This document shows, in pieces, positions 35,361 to 49,800 of a stretch of DNA of 64,000 nucleotides (positions are counted from its first letter, which is position 1; each line of letters opens with the position of its first letter). The notes under the pieces were generated by a model. It was given only the letters and a program-made list of their open reading frames with translations, made no database searches and had not been told where the DNA came from. Source of the DNA: Arenicola marina (Eukaryota > Annelida > Polychaeta > Arenicolidae); the NCBI GenBank assembly GCA_964019135.1, contig OZ025248.1, forward strand, positions 17,243,574-17,307,573, in the 5' to 3' direction. The translations under genes and the position numbers were made by a program.

Positions 35361-36760
35361 ATAAGTCTTTGAAGGACTTCATGCTCTCGTATCAATATGT
35401 CTTTACATATATGTATATATATATATATCGCCATATATTCGGCCCCCCCCCTCCCCCCCCCCCCTACCGCCACTGCATCGGTTTGAATGATGTAGTCTTG
35501 ACAACGCATGTTTCAGAAGAAGAGTGGTTGCCCCATAACTATTTTTATTCTGAGATGAAATTTTTTAATTCAAGTTAAGTAATTTTGCTGTTGAATGTCA
35601 ATTTATAGACGGAAATACTCATCAATAGTGTTTTTGGTGTCTTTCACAGGAGGAGTCGTGGATAAACACCAACAAAGCGAGAGATGCATGACGAGAAGTG
35701 GAATAGGCTTTAATAATTCCAATGTACTTGAAAACATGAAGAACTGTTTTGCGACATTATTTAGGTGATGGTAAAGATGGTAATTGTGCAGTACTGTATC
35801 CTTGTAATGTTTAGATACACGATGCTGGTGAGAAGCATGTGCGTTGGTCTAAGTAAGTTCAGGATTATATCTGCATTGGTCCCCCCACCCAAACAGGCAC
35901 TGATCTGATACCTAAGTAACTGTTCAGAGTTTATACATGTAAACTTCAAGGTGGTGCCCCCCCCCCCCCTCCATAGGGGCTGATTTGGTATGTCTAAGTA
36001 ACTAAGTAACAGTTCAGTAAAGTTCAAGCTAATGGGCTGGTGCAGTGGGCCATATACTTGTCTTGTGGAAAGCGCCAGCCATCGATCCATTCCAATTAAG
36101 TGTCGCTTTGGAGCTGTAATTCTGTGAGGACTCCTTTTGCCTTTTGTTTGAATCGAGGCTGTTCGTTTCCGTGGTGTTTCCTGCAATATCCTTTCATTTG
36201 GTTTCCATTTCCTTTGGTCGCCTAACGCTCAAAGACATGCATCATCCTTGCATGGACGTCCCTGGAGCATTCCGAACATTGCGCAGGTGACACCATCCAG
36301 CACTCCCCCCCCCCCCACCCCCACCCTTTCTCCTAGACTGTGGAACACCACATTCCTACCGAATCCCTCGCTTCATCTTAAGAGCATAGTAAACACAACG
36401 CGTCCTTGAGTGTTAATTCACTTGCCCGATTCAAGGTCGCTGAATGATGCCACTAGTTACGCCGTACAATTAGCAGTGCTTCCTTTGCCGGTGCCTGAAT
36501 TGCCTGATCGGAATGGTGACGTACCAACTCGCCCACGGTCGGTGACGTCATTAATTGGAAACTTCGGCTAATTATGTTCCGACTGGAATGTGAAAGATTG
36601 TAGTGTCAATACTGTCTAAACTGAACGGTCTTACCGAGAGGCCGGCATGGCTTACATTTACCATTGCATGAGTAGGATGCTGCAACAGACACAACATGAG
36701 CAATGGGGCCTAAATGTCATTTGTGTCGTCTTCGGTGTAGATGTATAATATTATGTTTAA
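35361..36760. other. Spacer; no gene recognised
   Basis: Contains C homopolymers at about 35441-35464, 35951-35969 and 36305-36320 and a short TATATA tract at about 35405-35430. The open frame at 36186-35761 (-) has no recognisable domain. Confidence 0.4.
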
Positions 36761-38866
36761 TACAAATACTGGACAGTGAATTAGTCTGATTTATGAACAA
36801 ATACTGGGCAGTGAGTTAGTCTGATTTACGAACAAATGCTGGGCAGTGAATTAGTCTGATTTACGAACAAATACTGGGCAGTGAATTAGTCTGATTTATG
36901 AACAAATACTGGGCAGTGAGTTAGTCTGATTTACGAACAAATACTGGACAGTGAATTAGTCTGATTTATGAACAAATACTGGGCAGTGAGTTAGTCTGAT
37001 TTACGAACAAATGCTGGGCAGTGAATTAGTCTGATTTACGAACAAATACTGGGCAGTGAGTTAGTCTGATTTACGAACAAATACTGGGCAGTGAGTTAGT
37101 CTGATTTACGAACAAATACTGGGCAGTGAATTAGTCTGATTTACGAACAAATACTGGGCAGTGAATTTGTCTGATTTACGAACAAATACTGGGCAGTGAA
37201 TTAGTCTGATTTACGAACAAATACTGGGCAGTGAGTTAGTCTGATTTACGAACAAATACTGGGCAGTGAATTAGTCTGATTTACGAACAAATACTGGGCA
37301 GTGAATTTGTCTGATTTACGAACAAATACTGGGCAGTGAAGTAGTCTGATTTACGAACAAATACTGGGCAGTGTGTTAGTCTGATTTACGAACAAATACT
37401 GGGCAGTGTGTTAGTCTGATTTACGAACAAATACTGGGCAGTGAATTTGTCTGATTTACGAACAAATACTGGGCAGTGAAGTAGTCTGATTTACGAACAA
37501 ATACTGGGCAGTGTGTTAGTCTGATTTACGAACAAATACTGGGCAGTGAATTAGTCTGATTTACGAACAAATACTGGGCAGTGTGTTAGTCTGATTTACG
37601 AACAAATACTGGGCAGTGAATTTGTCTGATTTACGAACAAATACTGGGCAGTGAATTAGTCTGATTTACGAACAAATACTGGGCAGTGAAGTAGTCTGAT
37701 TTACGAACAAATACTGGGCAGTGTGTTAGTCTGATTTACGAACAAATACTGGGCAGTGAGTTAGTCTGATTTACGAACAAATACTGGACAGTGAATTAGT
37801 CTGATTTATGAACAAATACTGGGCAGTGAGTTAGTCTGATTTACGAACAAATGCTGGGCAGTGAATTAGTCTGATTTACGAACAAATACTGGGCAGTGAG
37901 TTAGTCTGATTTACGAACAAATACTGGGCAGTGAATTAGTCTGATTTACGAACAAATACTGGGCAGTGAATTTGTCTGATTTACGAACAAATACTGGGCA
38001 GTGAATTAGTCTGATTTACGAACAAATACTGGGCAGTGAGTTAGTCTGATTTACGAACAAATACTGGGCAGTGAATTAGTCTGATTTACGAACAAATACT
38101 GGGCAGTGAATTTGTCTGATTTACGAACAAATACTGGGCAGTGAAGTAGTCTGATTTACGAACAAATACTGGGCAGTGTGTTAGTCTGATTTACGAACAA
38201 ATACTGGGCAGTGAATTAGTCTGATTTACGAACAAATACTGGGCAGTGAATTTGTCTGATTTACGAACAAATACTGGGCAGTGAGTTAGTCTGATTTACG
38301 AACAAATACTGGGCAGTGAATTTGTCTGATTTACGAACAAATACTGGGCAGTGAATTAGTCTGATTTACGAACAAATACTGGGCAGTGTGTTAGTCTGAT
38401 TTACGAACAAATACTGGGCAGTGAATTAGTCTGATTTACGAACAAATACTGGGCAGTGAATTAGTCTGATTTACGAACAAATACTGGGCAGTGAGTTAGT
38501 CTGATTTACGAACAAATACTGGGCAGTGAATTAGTCTGATTTACGAACAAATACTGGGCAGTGAATTTGTCTGATTTACGAACAAATACTGGGCAGTGAA
38601 GTAGTCTGATTTACGAACAAATACTGGGCAGTGAGTTAGTGTGATTTACGAACAAATACTGGGCAGTGAATTAGTCTGATTTACGAACAAATACTGGGCA
38701 GTGAGTTAGTCTGATTTACGAACAAATACTGGGCAGTGAATTAGTCTGATTTACGAACAAATACTGGGCAGTGAATTAGTCTGATTTACGAACAAATACT
38801 GGGCAGTGAATTAGTCTGATTTACGAACAAATACTGGGCAGTGAATTAGTCTGATTTACGAACTGA
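36761..38866. repeat. 35-bp minisatellite
   Basis: About 60 copies built on CTGATTTACGAACAAATACT and GGGCAGTGAATTAGT. The variable position before CTGATT (ATTAGT, GTTAGT, TGTTAGT, ATTTGT, AGTAGT) recurs in blocks, which indicates multi-unit duplications. No frame is open. Confidence 0.95.
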
Positions 38867-41800
38867 GTGAAAATGTCTTGCCACCAGCATCAGTCCCCAC
38901 CGTCACCTGACAGGTTATTAGATTCTACCATTGTTGGTTGAAAGGATAATCAGTTGGATAAAGTTGGCCTAATTGTATGTCCAGTAGATGTACGTACGAA
39001 ACACTAAGTGTATAATCTAGTCGAACATTTAGACTTAACATCATTTCTATAATGATAATTATTAAAATCAAGGATAATTGTTTTGTAAAGCCAGCTAACG
39101 TCCACTTGTAGGTCATTGGCTTACTTCTGCCACGTGGAGACGCAGCAGACACAGCCCACAGTTCGGTGCTGGTTTGTTTAACATTTCGCTCACAAGGCGG
39201 GGAGACTTGCAATGCACTCATTTCACTCTAAAACGTGGTAGTATGATCATGAAGAAACGAGATATTCTGATTATAATTCAATTTCAGTCTTGATCATGTT
39301 ACTCGGACCACTTATAGCCCTCCCAAACAATAACCTGCTCAACAAAGGATTTGAAACTAAATCTACTGCGTCGTCGTGTTCGCTTTTTGATAAATGTCAT
39401 CGAGATATCTGTTGTAGGTTCCTGTATCGGGCGATGTTGATATACATATCAGACAATGCGACAGCCTTGCAAGTTGAAATTGACACTGCACATGACGCAC
39501 CTGCGTGACGTTCCAATCCCGGGGAGGGGCGGGGGGGGGACACTATTATACAGATCTGGTATCTGGTGGAAGGGTTTCTTGGGTGCCCTGTGATGTCTGA
39601 GAAAGTGGGCATTTCCGGTGAAAAGGATACTTAGTCTATCTACATTTGCAATGAAAACGATACCCCTATAGGTCGGACATTTGTGATGAAAAAGATACTC
39701 CTATAGAGCGGACATTTTTGATGAAGAAGAACGGATATTTTAAAACTTACGACCAGGGATGGGCCAGGGGTGGGAAGGGGGGAAATTTGCATTCAGTGAG
39801 CGGGTTTTTGGCCGTGAAAAAAACCCGAGCGGGTTTGCATGGCGTGGCGACATAAAACGGGTCAATTGGAAAAAAATACCCCTTCCGAGCGGATTTTCGA
39901 GGTGAAAGGGTGGGGCGGGGGGAGGGCTTTACCGCACAACCCTCCTACATCCAGCATTATAAGCTACCCCCCCCCCCTCAACCAGGGTTTCCATTCACCA
40001 GGGGGCGTGTCGTTCCTCCACTCAGACCGCCAAAAACCGGCCCAGTGAGTTGTCGAAGTTAATCATTTACTTGAACAAAGTATAAAAATGGCAAATTCAT
40101 CACTGAGGTCCTGGATGGCTGGTATTGATTTGTCCGCATTATAATTATCCGGTCGATCTGCGCAGTGCCACCCTGGCGCGTGAGATTGCGAATGTATGCA
40201 GGCGCCAATAACAGCTATATAATGGCCCCTGGCGGAGTATGTGGAAGGTAAAGTGTGGACGTTTGCGTGGGAATAACACCATTCAAGCCTAATTGTTGTG
40301 GATCTAAATATATACTGAATGGAAAGCCATTCAGCGAAAAAGGTTCAAGGCAAGGACTGCGTGGTGTATAGCGTTGTCAAGCTAGTCACACTCCTGATGA
40401 AAGCCCACACCTCCGCTGCTGGCTGGGGCCCCGCCATCGATACGCAGCTTGGCGGAATCCCGGTGCACACCAGTAATTCGCTTTCCCTTTTGTTGCCGAC
40501 CATAATAAAAACAGAAATTGCCTTAATTATTTCAACGAGGTCAACGACACGCAAACGACGCACTGTTACGCTTTGGTAAAGCACAAAACAAACATACGTA
40601 ACACCTATGCATGATACAGTTGATCTTTTTGTAAACTTGTCCACCCCAATTTTCAATGTTTAACAGTCGTGTGATTCCATTTTCCATTTTTTAAGCATTT
40701 CGTAAAACCCGCCACATATGACACGATCTTCAAAATTCAAACACATATCTACGGGGATTTTTTCGTGGTGGCGCGGCGATCGCCTCTTGTGTCAACATTC
40801 GTCCGCCATTGTCGGGGTGTCGTGGGGATGCGGGTCGCTAAGTGGTTCAGGTTTACTTGTGTTCAGGAGACTTTATTACAGGTTAATTATAAGTGCCTAA
40901 TCAGACTAACGAGCAGAATGTTTTGTAAATCAAAATCATTAGCCTAATTGGCCTGATTGTGGTGGAAACAAATTTATGACACATTGTGCTGGGGCGAGGC
41001 CACCAATTTGACATCCAATATGGTGATACCAAGCCCGCAGAGAGGGCGACCTTTCTAAATATACTGTAACACTAGATGCAGGGACTACCTTAAACGAGTT
41101 TCCTACCTACACAAATATCGATACAAAACATAACGATTCATCTTCATCTCCAATATTGTGTGAAGTGAGGCAGACATTTTGAATCCAATAATCCGATATA
41201 ATCGCTGATTATAGCAAATATCTAATTAAACCTGGATGCTCTGGGTATACATGTATAATTATATATTTGGGGATAATAGGCTCGTGTGGCTACAATACCG
41301 AATTCGCCAGTCAAATTCCAAAAGGCGCTTTTAAAAATAACATAACAGAAGGAATACTAAATATTGGAAACATTCATCACAATTAGCAATATCAAATAAA
41401 AGAAAAAGGGGTTTGTCAAGAAGTAGATTTTACATCGATAGTGAAGGCATTGTTCAAACTTTCGTTTCGTCCGGCTTTTGGAACCGGTACACGCATGTTT
41501 GAGGGTGTGCGTCACGGACTCATCCTGGATATTGACGCCTCCCCCCTCCTTATCCCTGCCATCTGCGTCCCCGCTATAACACTCAGGGTGTCGGGTTTTT
41601 GTAATGTCCCCAATAATATTGAGGAACAGATATTCTGCGACGTTTTCAGCGGACGGTTCCATCGAAGCGGCTTGGCAAGCCTCTCTATTCCCGCGGCAAA
41701 CATATCCCGTTCGTCTTCTCATGGGCTCCGACGTCATGCGACTGATCAGTGGCATTAACCAAGGGCCGCCCTATAATCCTCACTCAAGGTCAGCCGACAG

Positions 41801-43404
41801 CGACCGCCATCTTAGATATATGCCTGACCTTCGCGGTCGAGTCGCCCTCTTCCAACTCCCCCCCCCCCCCTCCCCACCCCCCTCGCATCCAACTGATTGC
41901 GCACCACCCACCCAGCCACTCTCCCCGGACGCTATACTCCACCAATCTTTAACCCCACCTCAGAAGGCTGCCGACTCTGGCTGTTCTATCTCTCCATTTC
42001 TCCATCTCTCCCCTTACCTCAGCAGGCGAGCGAGCGTTCAGTCACTCCCCCACAGAGTGGCTTATCGAAATCCATCGCTCATCCTTATGAGTCGCGGCGG
42101 TTACTCGGGCCTTGATCCCCGTGTGTTTAGAGAGCCCGATGTGAGCCTTGCTTATTGACAGCGGTCATCGACAATGGTGGGTTACACGTGGCGCCACCTC
42201 GTGGCCGCTCAGGTTCCCATATGAACGTTAGGTGGCGCCACATGCGCACAAAATCAGTCTCGTGTTCAGGGATAAGCGGCAGAAGAATCATGGATATGAA
42301 ATGTTTACGTCATCGTTGTCCGATCGAGATGCGGTGATGAATCGCGGGTTTGTCACATTATACAGACTTATGTGTTGTCGTCAGTGCTTGTAGATGTGAC
42401 CCCCGTCTTTCTGGATCCGCCACGGATCCGCGTCTAAGCAACATGTGTGGTCAGCTAATCAGCACATTTCATGGTATTATTACATCGCGTTGCAGACAAG
42501 ACATGTTGTCAGACTGGTTGGTCCCTCCCCTGAATATGTGCTTACTCCCATGTCAAACTTTTTCTGTCTCTTACCTTTTTTTTGTTCCTTGTTTGTACTT
42601 TCGATGACACTTGTCGCGGTGAAGTATGTATGCTACACCACCCGTAACAAACCCGCACAGCCCTCGGCACAGTCCCGTAATGGGCTAGGTTATATATATA
42701 TCTGTGGTCATATCCGGCCTAATACCGTGAGACAACGTCGCCCGCCAGGGAAGCATGACGCAAATTCATAGGAAAAATGCAAGGCGAATTTCTGTAATTG
42801 AATTTCCGGGCCGAGGCCCAGCTTACGCTTAAGTCCATCTCTTTGGTCTCTGCATTACAATGTCACCCACAAATATTGATTAAAATGTCAGTAGCTTATA
42901 GCAGTTGTTATGACTGAGTGTTAAGCTTTACCTAACGCGATCGGAAATTGCGAAAAGTAGCAATAATCAATCTATAAATAGCGAGAGTTGGCAACTGAAA
43001 GATGGGCTTTAACACATACATATAAAATGCCCATACATATCAGAGTAAAAGCAAAAAAAAAGAATTTCACTTATGGTTTTCACTATACGAAAGTCGTAAC
43101 CTGAGTGGTAGGTGCATAACCTACCCAACTGCTCGGTAATTGAATATTTTTGGCAATCAATGAAATATTTTGGCTGACATTATTGGTGACGAAGCAATGC
43201 TAAAAGTCATTCATGTTTCACATCAAGCGACAGGGAACTGGGGTCCTGGACGAAGTCGAACCACGAGCTTTACCCCGGTGGAATGGTCATCAAGACTTAA
43301 ACATTGTAATAATTATTATCACAACTTGGACAATAGAAAAAAAACGATAATGACACTTCGGACTGCAGAAATGGCATTGTAAGGATTATTATTGGGATAC
43401 ATAG
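38867..43404. other. 4.5-kb stretch without a recognised gene
   Basis: Mostly unique sequence. Three degenerate copies of a unit of about 35 bp (GGACATTTGTGATGAAAA) lie at 39600-39740. C-rich runs occur at 39968-39980 and 41868-41880. GGTGGCGCCAC palindromes lie near 42188 and 42230. Open frames up to about 180 codons at 41604-42158 (+) follow composition and show no domain. Confidence 0.4.
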
Positions 43405-43770
43405 ATTGTTATGAATTATTGTCACGACGCGAATGTTGTGATAATTATTGTCACGACGCGAATATTGTGATAATTACTGTCACGACGCAGGTTATGAAAA
43501 TTATTACCAAGACGCAAACATTGTGATAATTACTGTCAAGACACGGACATTGTGGTACTGAGTGTCACTGCACAGGTATGGTCGAAGGGATTGGCGTGGT
43601 AAGGCGGCAACTCTGAGTGAACTTGATTGACAACCGCGAGGCACACACTATGAGTGAAGTTGATTGACAGCCCTGACGCACACTGTGATGAAGTGACGTT
43701 GACTGACAGCCACGGGGCGCACACTCTGATCGAGTGACCTTGACTGACAGCCACGAGGCCGTCTGAGCCT
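43405..43770. repeat. Two short minisatellites beside the 54-bp array
   Basis: At 43405-43555 a unit of about 34 bp (ATTATTGTCACGACGCGAAT) repeats about five times with decay. At 43600-43770 a unit of about 44 bp (TTGACTGACAGCCACGAGG, GCACACTCTGA) repeats about four times. Confidence 0.75.
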
Positions 43771-43887
43771 AGGAGTTGGCAGACACGTCCCCAGGTGCGC
43801 GTGGCAGGTGGTGTCACCGAGACCTACACGGTTCGTCAGGCACGCGGTCTGCGGTGACCAGATCAGTAAGTCAATCGGATCACCCGC

Positions 43888-46800
43888 CCGTCAATGGCTG
43901 CTCTGAGGCAGTGGGGAGAGAGCCTCTGTTACACTGTAGGCGGCCGTCAATGGCTGCTCTGAGGCAGTAAGGAGAGCCTCTGTTGCACTGGAGGCGGCCG
44001 TCAATGGCTGCTCTGAGGCAGTAAGGAGAGCCTCTGTTACACTGGAGGCGGCCGTCAATGGCTGCTCTGAGGCAGTGGGGAGAGCCTCTGTTACACTGAA
44101 GGCGGCCGTCAATGGCTGCTCTGAGGCAGTTAGGAGAGCCTCTGTTACACTGTGGGCGGCCGTCAATGGCTGCTCTGAGGCAGCGGGGAGAGCCTCTGTT
44201 GCGCTGGAGGCGGCCGTCAATAGCTGCTCTGAGGCAGTGGGGAGAGCCTCTGTTACACTGGAGGCGGCCGTCATTGGCGGCTCTGAGGCAGTGGGGAGAG
44301 CCTCTGTTGCGCTGGAGGCGGCCGTCAATGGCGGCTCTGAGGCAGTGAGGAGAGCCTCTGTTACACTGGAGGCGGCCGTCAATGGCTGCTCTGAGGCAGT
44401 GAGGAGAGCCTCCGTTACACTGGAGGCGCCCGTTAGTGGCTGCTCTGAGGCAGTGAGGAGAGCCTCTGCTACACTGGAGGCGGCCGTCAATGGCTGCTTT
44501 GAGGTAGTGAGGAGAGCCTCTGTTACACTGGAGGCGGCCGTCAATCGCTGCTCTGAGGCAGTGAGGAGAGCCTCTGTTACACTGGAGGCGGCCGACAATG
44601 GCTGTTCTGAGGCAGTGGGGAGAGCCTCTGCTACACTGGAGGCGCCCGTTAGTGGCTGCTCTGAGGCAGTGAGGAGAGCCTCTGTTACACTGGAGGCGCC
44701 CGTCAATGGCTGCTCTGAGGCAGTGAGGAGAGCCTCTGTTACACCGGAGGCGCCCGTTAGTGGCTGCTCTGAGGCAGTGAGGAGAGCCTCTGCTACACTG
44801 GAGGCGCCCGTTAGTGGCTGCTCTGAGGCAGTGAGGAGAGCCTCTGTTACACGGTAGGCGGCCGTCAATGGCTGGTCTGAGGCAGTAAGGAGAGCCTCTG
44901 TTAAACTGGAGGCGGCCGTCAATGGCTGGTCTGAGGCAGTAAGGAGAGCCTCTGTTACACTGTAGGCGGCCGTCAACGGCTGGTCTGAGGCAGTAAGGAG
45001 AGCCTCTGTTACACTGGAGGCGGCCGTCAATGGCTGCTCTGAGGCAGTGAGTAGAGCCTCTGCTACACTGTAGGCGCCCGTTAGTGGCTGCTCTGAGGCA
45101 GTGAGGAGAGCCTCTGTTACACTGGAGGCGGCCGTCAATGGCTGCTCTGAGGCAGTGAGGAGAGCCTCTGTTACACTGGAGGCGCCCGTCAATGGCTGCT
45201 CTGAGGCAGTGAGGAGAGCCTCCGTTACACTGGAGGCGCCCGTCAATGGCTGCTCTGAGGCAGTGAGGAGAGCCTCTGTTACACTGGAGGCGGCCGTCAA
45301 TGGCTGCTCTGAGGCAGTGAGGAGAGCCTCCGTTACACTGGAGGCGCCCGTCAATGGCTGCTCTGAGGCAGTGAGGAGAGCCTCTGTTACACTGGAGGCG
45401 GCCGTCAATGGCTGCTCTGAGGCAGTGAGGAGAGCCTCTGTTACACTGGAGGCGCCCGTCAATGGCTGCTCTGAGGCAGTAAGGAGAGCCTCTGTTACAC
45501 TGGAGGCGGCCGTCAATGGCTGGTCTGAGGCAGTAAGGAGAGCCTCTGTTGCACTGGAGGCGGCCGTCAATGGCTGGTCTGAGGCAGTAAGGAGAGCCTC
45601 TGTTACACTGGAGGCGGCCGTCAATGGCTGCTCTGAGGCAGTGAGGAGAGCCTCTGTTACACTGGAGGCGGCCGTCAATGGCTGCTCTGAGGCAGTGAGG
45701 AGAGCCTCTGTTACACTGGAGGCGGCCGTCAATGGCTGCTCTGAGGCAGTGAGAAGAGCCTCTGCTACACTGGAGGCGCCCGTTAGTGGCTGCTCTGAGG
45801 CAGTGAGGAGAGCCTCTGTTACACGGTAGGCGGCCGTCAATGGCTGCTCTGAGGCAGTGAGTAGAGCCTCTGCTACACTGGAGGCGCCCGTTAGTGGCTG
45901 CTCTGAGGCAGTGAGTAGAGCCTCTGTTACACTGGAGGCGGCCGTCAATGGCTGCTCTGAGGCAGTGAGTAGAGCCTCTGCTACACTGGAGGCGCCCGTT
46001 AGTGGCTGCTCTGAGGCAGTGGGGAGAGCCTCTGTTACACTGTAGGCGGCCGTCAATGGCTGCTCTGAGGCAGTAAGGAGAGCCTCTGTTACACTGGAGG
46101 GGCCCGTCAATGGCTGGTCTGAGGCAGTAAGGAGAGCCTCTGTTACACTGTAGGCGGCCGTCAATGGCTGCTCTGAGGCAGTGAAGAGAGCCTCTGTCAC
46201 ACTGGAGGCGGCCGTCAATGGCTGCTCTGAGGCAGTGAGAAGAGCCTCTGTTACACTGGAGGCGCCCGTTAGTGGCTGCTCTGAGGCAGTGAGGAGAGCC
46301 TCTGTTACACTGGAGGCGGCCGTCAATGGCTGCTCTGAGGCAGTCAGTAGAGCCTCTGCTACACTGGAGGCGCCCGTTAGTGGCTGCTCTGAGGCAGTGA
46401 GGAGAGCCTCTGTTACACTGGAGGCGCCCGTTAGTGGCTGCTCTGAGGCAGGAAGGAGAGCCTCTGTTACACTGGAGGCGCCAGTCAATGGCTGCTCTGA
46501 GGCAGTGAGGAGAGCCTCTGTTACACTGGAGGCGCCCGTTAGTGGCTGCTCTGAGGCAATAAGGAGAGCCTCTGTTACACTGTAGGCGGCCGTCAATGGC
46601 TGCTCTGAGGCAGTGAGGAGAGCCTCTGTTACACTGGAGGCGCCCGTCAATGGCTGGTCTGAGGCAGTAAGGAGAGCCTCTGTTACACTGTAGGCGGCCG
46701 TCAATGGCTGCTCTGAGGCAGTGAGGAGAGCCTCTGTTACACTGGAGGCGCCCGTCAATGGCTGCTCTGAGGCAGTGAGGAGAGCCTCCGTTACACTGGA

Positions 46801-49800
46801 GGCGCCCGTCAATGGCTGGTCTGAGGCAGTGAGGAGAGCCTCTGTTGCATTGGAGGCGGCCGTCAATGGCTGCTCTGAGGCAGTGGGGAGAGCCTCTGTT
46901 ACACTGGAGGCGGCCGTCAATGGCTGCTCTGAGGCAGTGAGGAGAGCCTCTGTTACACTGGAGGCGGCCGTCAATGGCTGCTCTGAGGCAGTGAGTAGAG
47001 CCTCTGCTACACTGGAGGCGCCCGTTAGTGGCTGCTCTGAGGCAGTAAGGAGAGCCTCTGCTACACTGGAGGCGGCCGTTAGTGGCTGCTCTGAGGCAAT
47101 AAGGAGAGCCTCTGTTACACTGGAGGCGCCCGTCAATGGCTGCTCTGAGGCAGTGAGGAGAGCCTCCGTTACACTGGAGGCGCCCGTCAATGGCTGGTCT
47201 GAGGCAGTGAGGAGAGCCTCTGTTGCATTGGAAGCGGCCGTCAATGGCTGCTCTGAGGCAGTGAGAAGAGCCTCTGCTACACTGGAGGCGCCCGTTAGTG
47301 GCTGCTCTGAGGCAGTGAGGAGAGCCTCTGTTACACTGGAGGCGGCCGTCAATGGCTGCTCTGAGGCAGTGAGTAGAGCCTCTGCTACACTGGAGGCGCC
47401 CGTTAGTGGCTGCTCTGAGGCAGTGAGGAGAGCCTCTGTTACACTGGAGGCGGCCGTCAATGGCTGCTCTGAGGCAGTGAGTAGAGCCTCTGCTACACTG
47501 GAGGCGCCCGTTAGTGGCTGCTCTGAGGCAGGAAGGAGAGCCTCTGTTACACTGGAGGCGCCAGTCAATGGCTGCTCTGAGGCAGTGAGGAGAGCCTCTG
47601 TTACACTGGAGGCGCCCGTTAGTGGCTGCTCTGAGGCAATAAGGAGAGCCTCTGTTACACTGTAGGCGGCCGTCAATGGCTGCTCTGAGGCAGTGAGGAG
47701 AGCCTCTGTTACACTGGAGGCGCCCGTCAATGGCTGGTCTGAGGCAGTAAGGAGAGCCTCTGTTACACTGTAGGCGGCCGTCAATGGCTGCTCTGAGGCA
47801 GTGAGGAGAGCCTCTGTTACACTGGAGGCGCCCGTCAATGGCTGCTCTGAGGCAGTGAGGAGAGCCTCCGTTACACTGGAGGCGCCCGTCAATGGCTGGT
47901 CTGAGGCAGTGAGGAGAGCCTCTGTTGCATTGGAGGCGGCCGTCAATGGCTGCTCTGAGGCAGTGGGGAGAGCCTCTGTTACACTGGAGGCGGCCGTCAA
48001 TGGCTGCTCTGAGGCAGTGAGGAGAGCCTCTGTTACACTGGAGGCGGCCGTCAATGGCTGCTCTGAGGCAGTAAGGAAAGCCTCTGTTACACTGGAGGCG
48101 GCCGTCAATGGCTGCTCTGAGGCAGTAAGGAGAGCCTCTGTTACACTGGAGGCGGCCGTCAATGGCTGCTCTGAGGCAGTAAGGAGAGCCTCTGTTACAC
48201 TGGAGGCGGCCGTCAATCGCTGCTCTGAGGCAGTGAGGAGAGCCTCTGTTACACTGGAGGCGGCCGACAATGGCTGTTCTGAGGCAGTGGGGAGAGCCTC
48301 TGTTACACCGGAGGCGCCCGTTAGTGGCTGCTCTGAGGCAGTGAGGAGAGCCTCTGCTACACTGGAGGCGCCCGTTAGTGGCTGCTCTGAGGCAGTGAGG
48401 AGAGCCTCTGCTACACTGGAGGCGCCCGTTAGTGGCTGCTCTGAGGCAGTGAGGAGAGCCTCTGTTACACGGTAGGCGGCCGTCAATGGCTGGTCTGAGG
48501 CAGTAAGGAGAGCCTCTGTTACACTGGAGGCGGCCGTCAATGGCTGGTCTGAGGCAGTAAGGAGAGCCTCTGTTACACTGGAGGCGGCCGTCAATGGCTG
48601 GTCTGAGGCAGTAAGGAGAGCCTCTGTTACACTGTAGGCGGCCGTCAACGGCTGGTCTGAGGCAGTAAGGAGAGCCTCTGTTACACTGGAGGCGGCCGTC
48701 AATGGCTGCTCTGAGGCAGTAAGGAGAGCCTCTGTTACACTGGAGGCGGCCGTCAATGGCTGCTCTGAGGCAGTGAGTAGAGCCTCTGCTAAACTGTAGG
48801 CGCCCGTTAGTGGCTGCTCTGAGGCAGTGAGGAGAGCCTCTGTTACACTGGAGGCGGCCGTCAATGGCTGCTCTGAGGCAGTGAGGAGAGCCTCTGTTAC
48901 ACTGGAGGCGGCCGTCAATGGCTGCTCTGAGGCAGTGAGGAGAGCCTCTGTTACACTGGAGGCGCCCGTCAATGGCTGCTCTGAGGCAGTGAGTAGAGCC
49001 TCTGCTACACTGTAGGCGCCCGTTAGTGGCTGCTCTGAGGCAGTGAGGAGAGCCTCTGTTACACTGGAGGCGGCCGTCAATGGCTGCTCTGAGGCAGTCA
49101 GGAGAGCCTCTGTTACACTGGAGGCGCCCGTCAATGGCTGCTCTGAGGCAGTGAGGAGAGCCTCCGTTACACTGGAGGCGCCCGTCAATGGCTGCTCTGA
49201 GGCAGTGAGGAGAGCCTCTGTTACACTGGAGGCGGCCGTCAATGGCTGGTCTGAGGCAGTAAGGAGAGCCTCTGTGGCACTGGAGGCGGCCGTCAATGGC
49301 TGGTCTGAGGCAGTAAGGAGAGCCTCTGTTACACTGGAGGCGGCCGTCAATGGCTGCTCTGAGGCAGTGAGGAGAGCCTCTGTTACACTGGAGGCGGCCG
49401 TCAATGGCTGCTCTGAGGCAGTGAGGAAAGCCTCTGTTACACTGGAGGCGGCCGTCAATGGCTGGTCTGAGGCAGTGAGGAGAGCCTCTGTTGCACTGGA
49501 GGCGGCCGTCAATGGCTGGTCTGAGGCAGTAAGGAGAGCCTCTGTTACACTGGAGGCGGCCGTCAATGGCTGCTCTGAGGCAGTGAGGAGAGCCTCTGTT
49601 ACACTGGAGGCGGCCGTCAATGGCTGCTCTGAGGCAGTGAGTAGAGCCTCTGCTACAATGGAGGCGCCCGTTAGTGGCTGCTCTGAGGCAGTGAGGAGAG
49701 CCTCTGTTACACTGGAGGCGGCCGTCAATGGCTGCTCTGAGGCAGTGAGGAGAGCCTCTGCTACACTGGAGGCGCCCGTTAGTGGCTGCTCTGAGGCAGT

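Noticed and set aside
41604-42158. 184-codon open frame
   Set aside because: It is C-rich and passes through a C homopolymer. No recognisable domain or splice pattern.
43536-43817. 93-codon minus-strand open frame with Cys and Ser
   Set aside because: It reads a decayed 44-bp tandem repeat. The regular spacing comes from the repeat.
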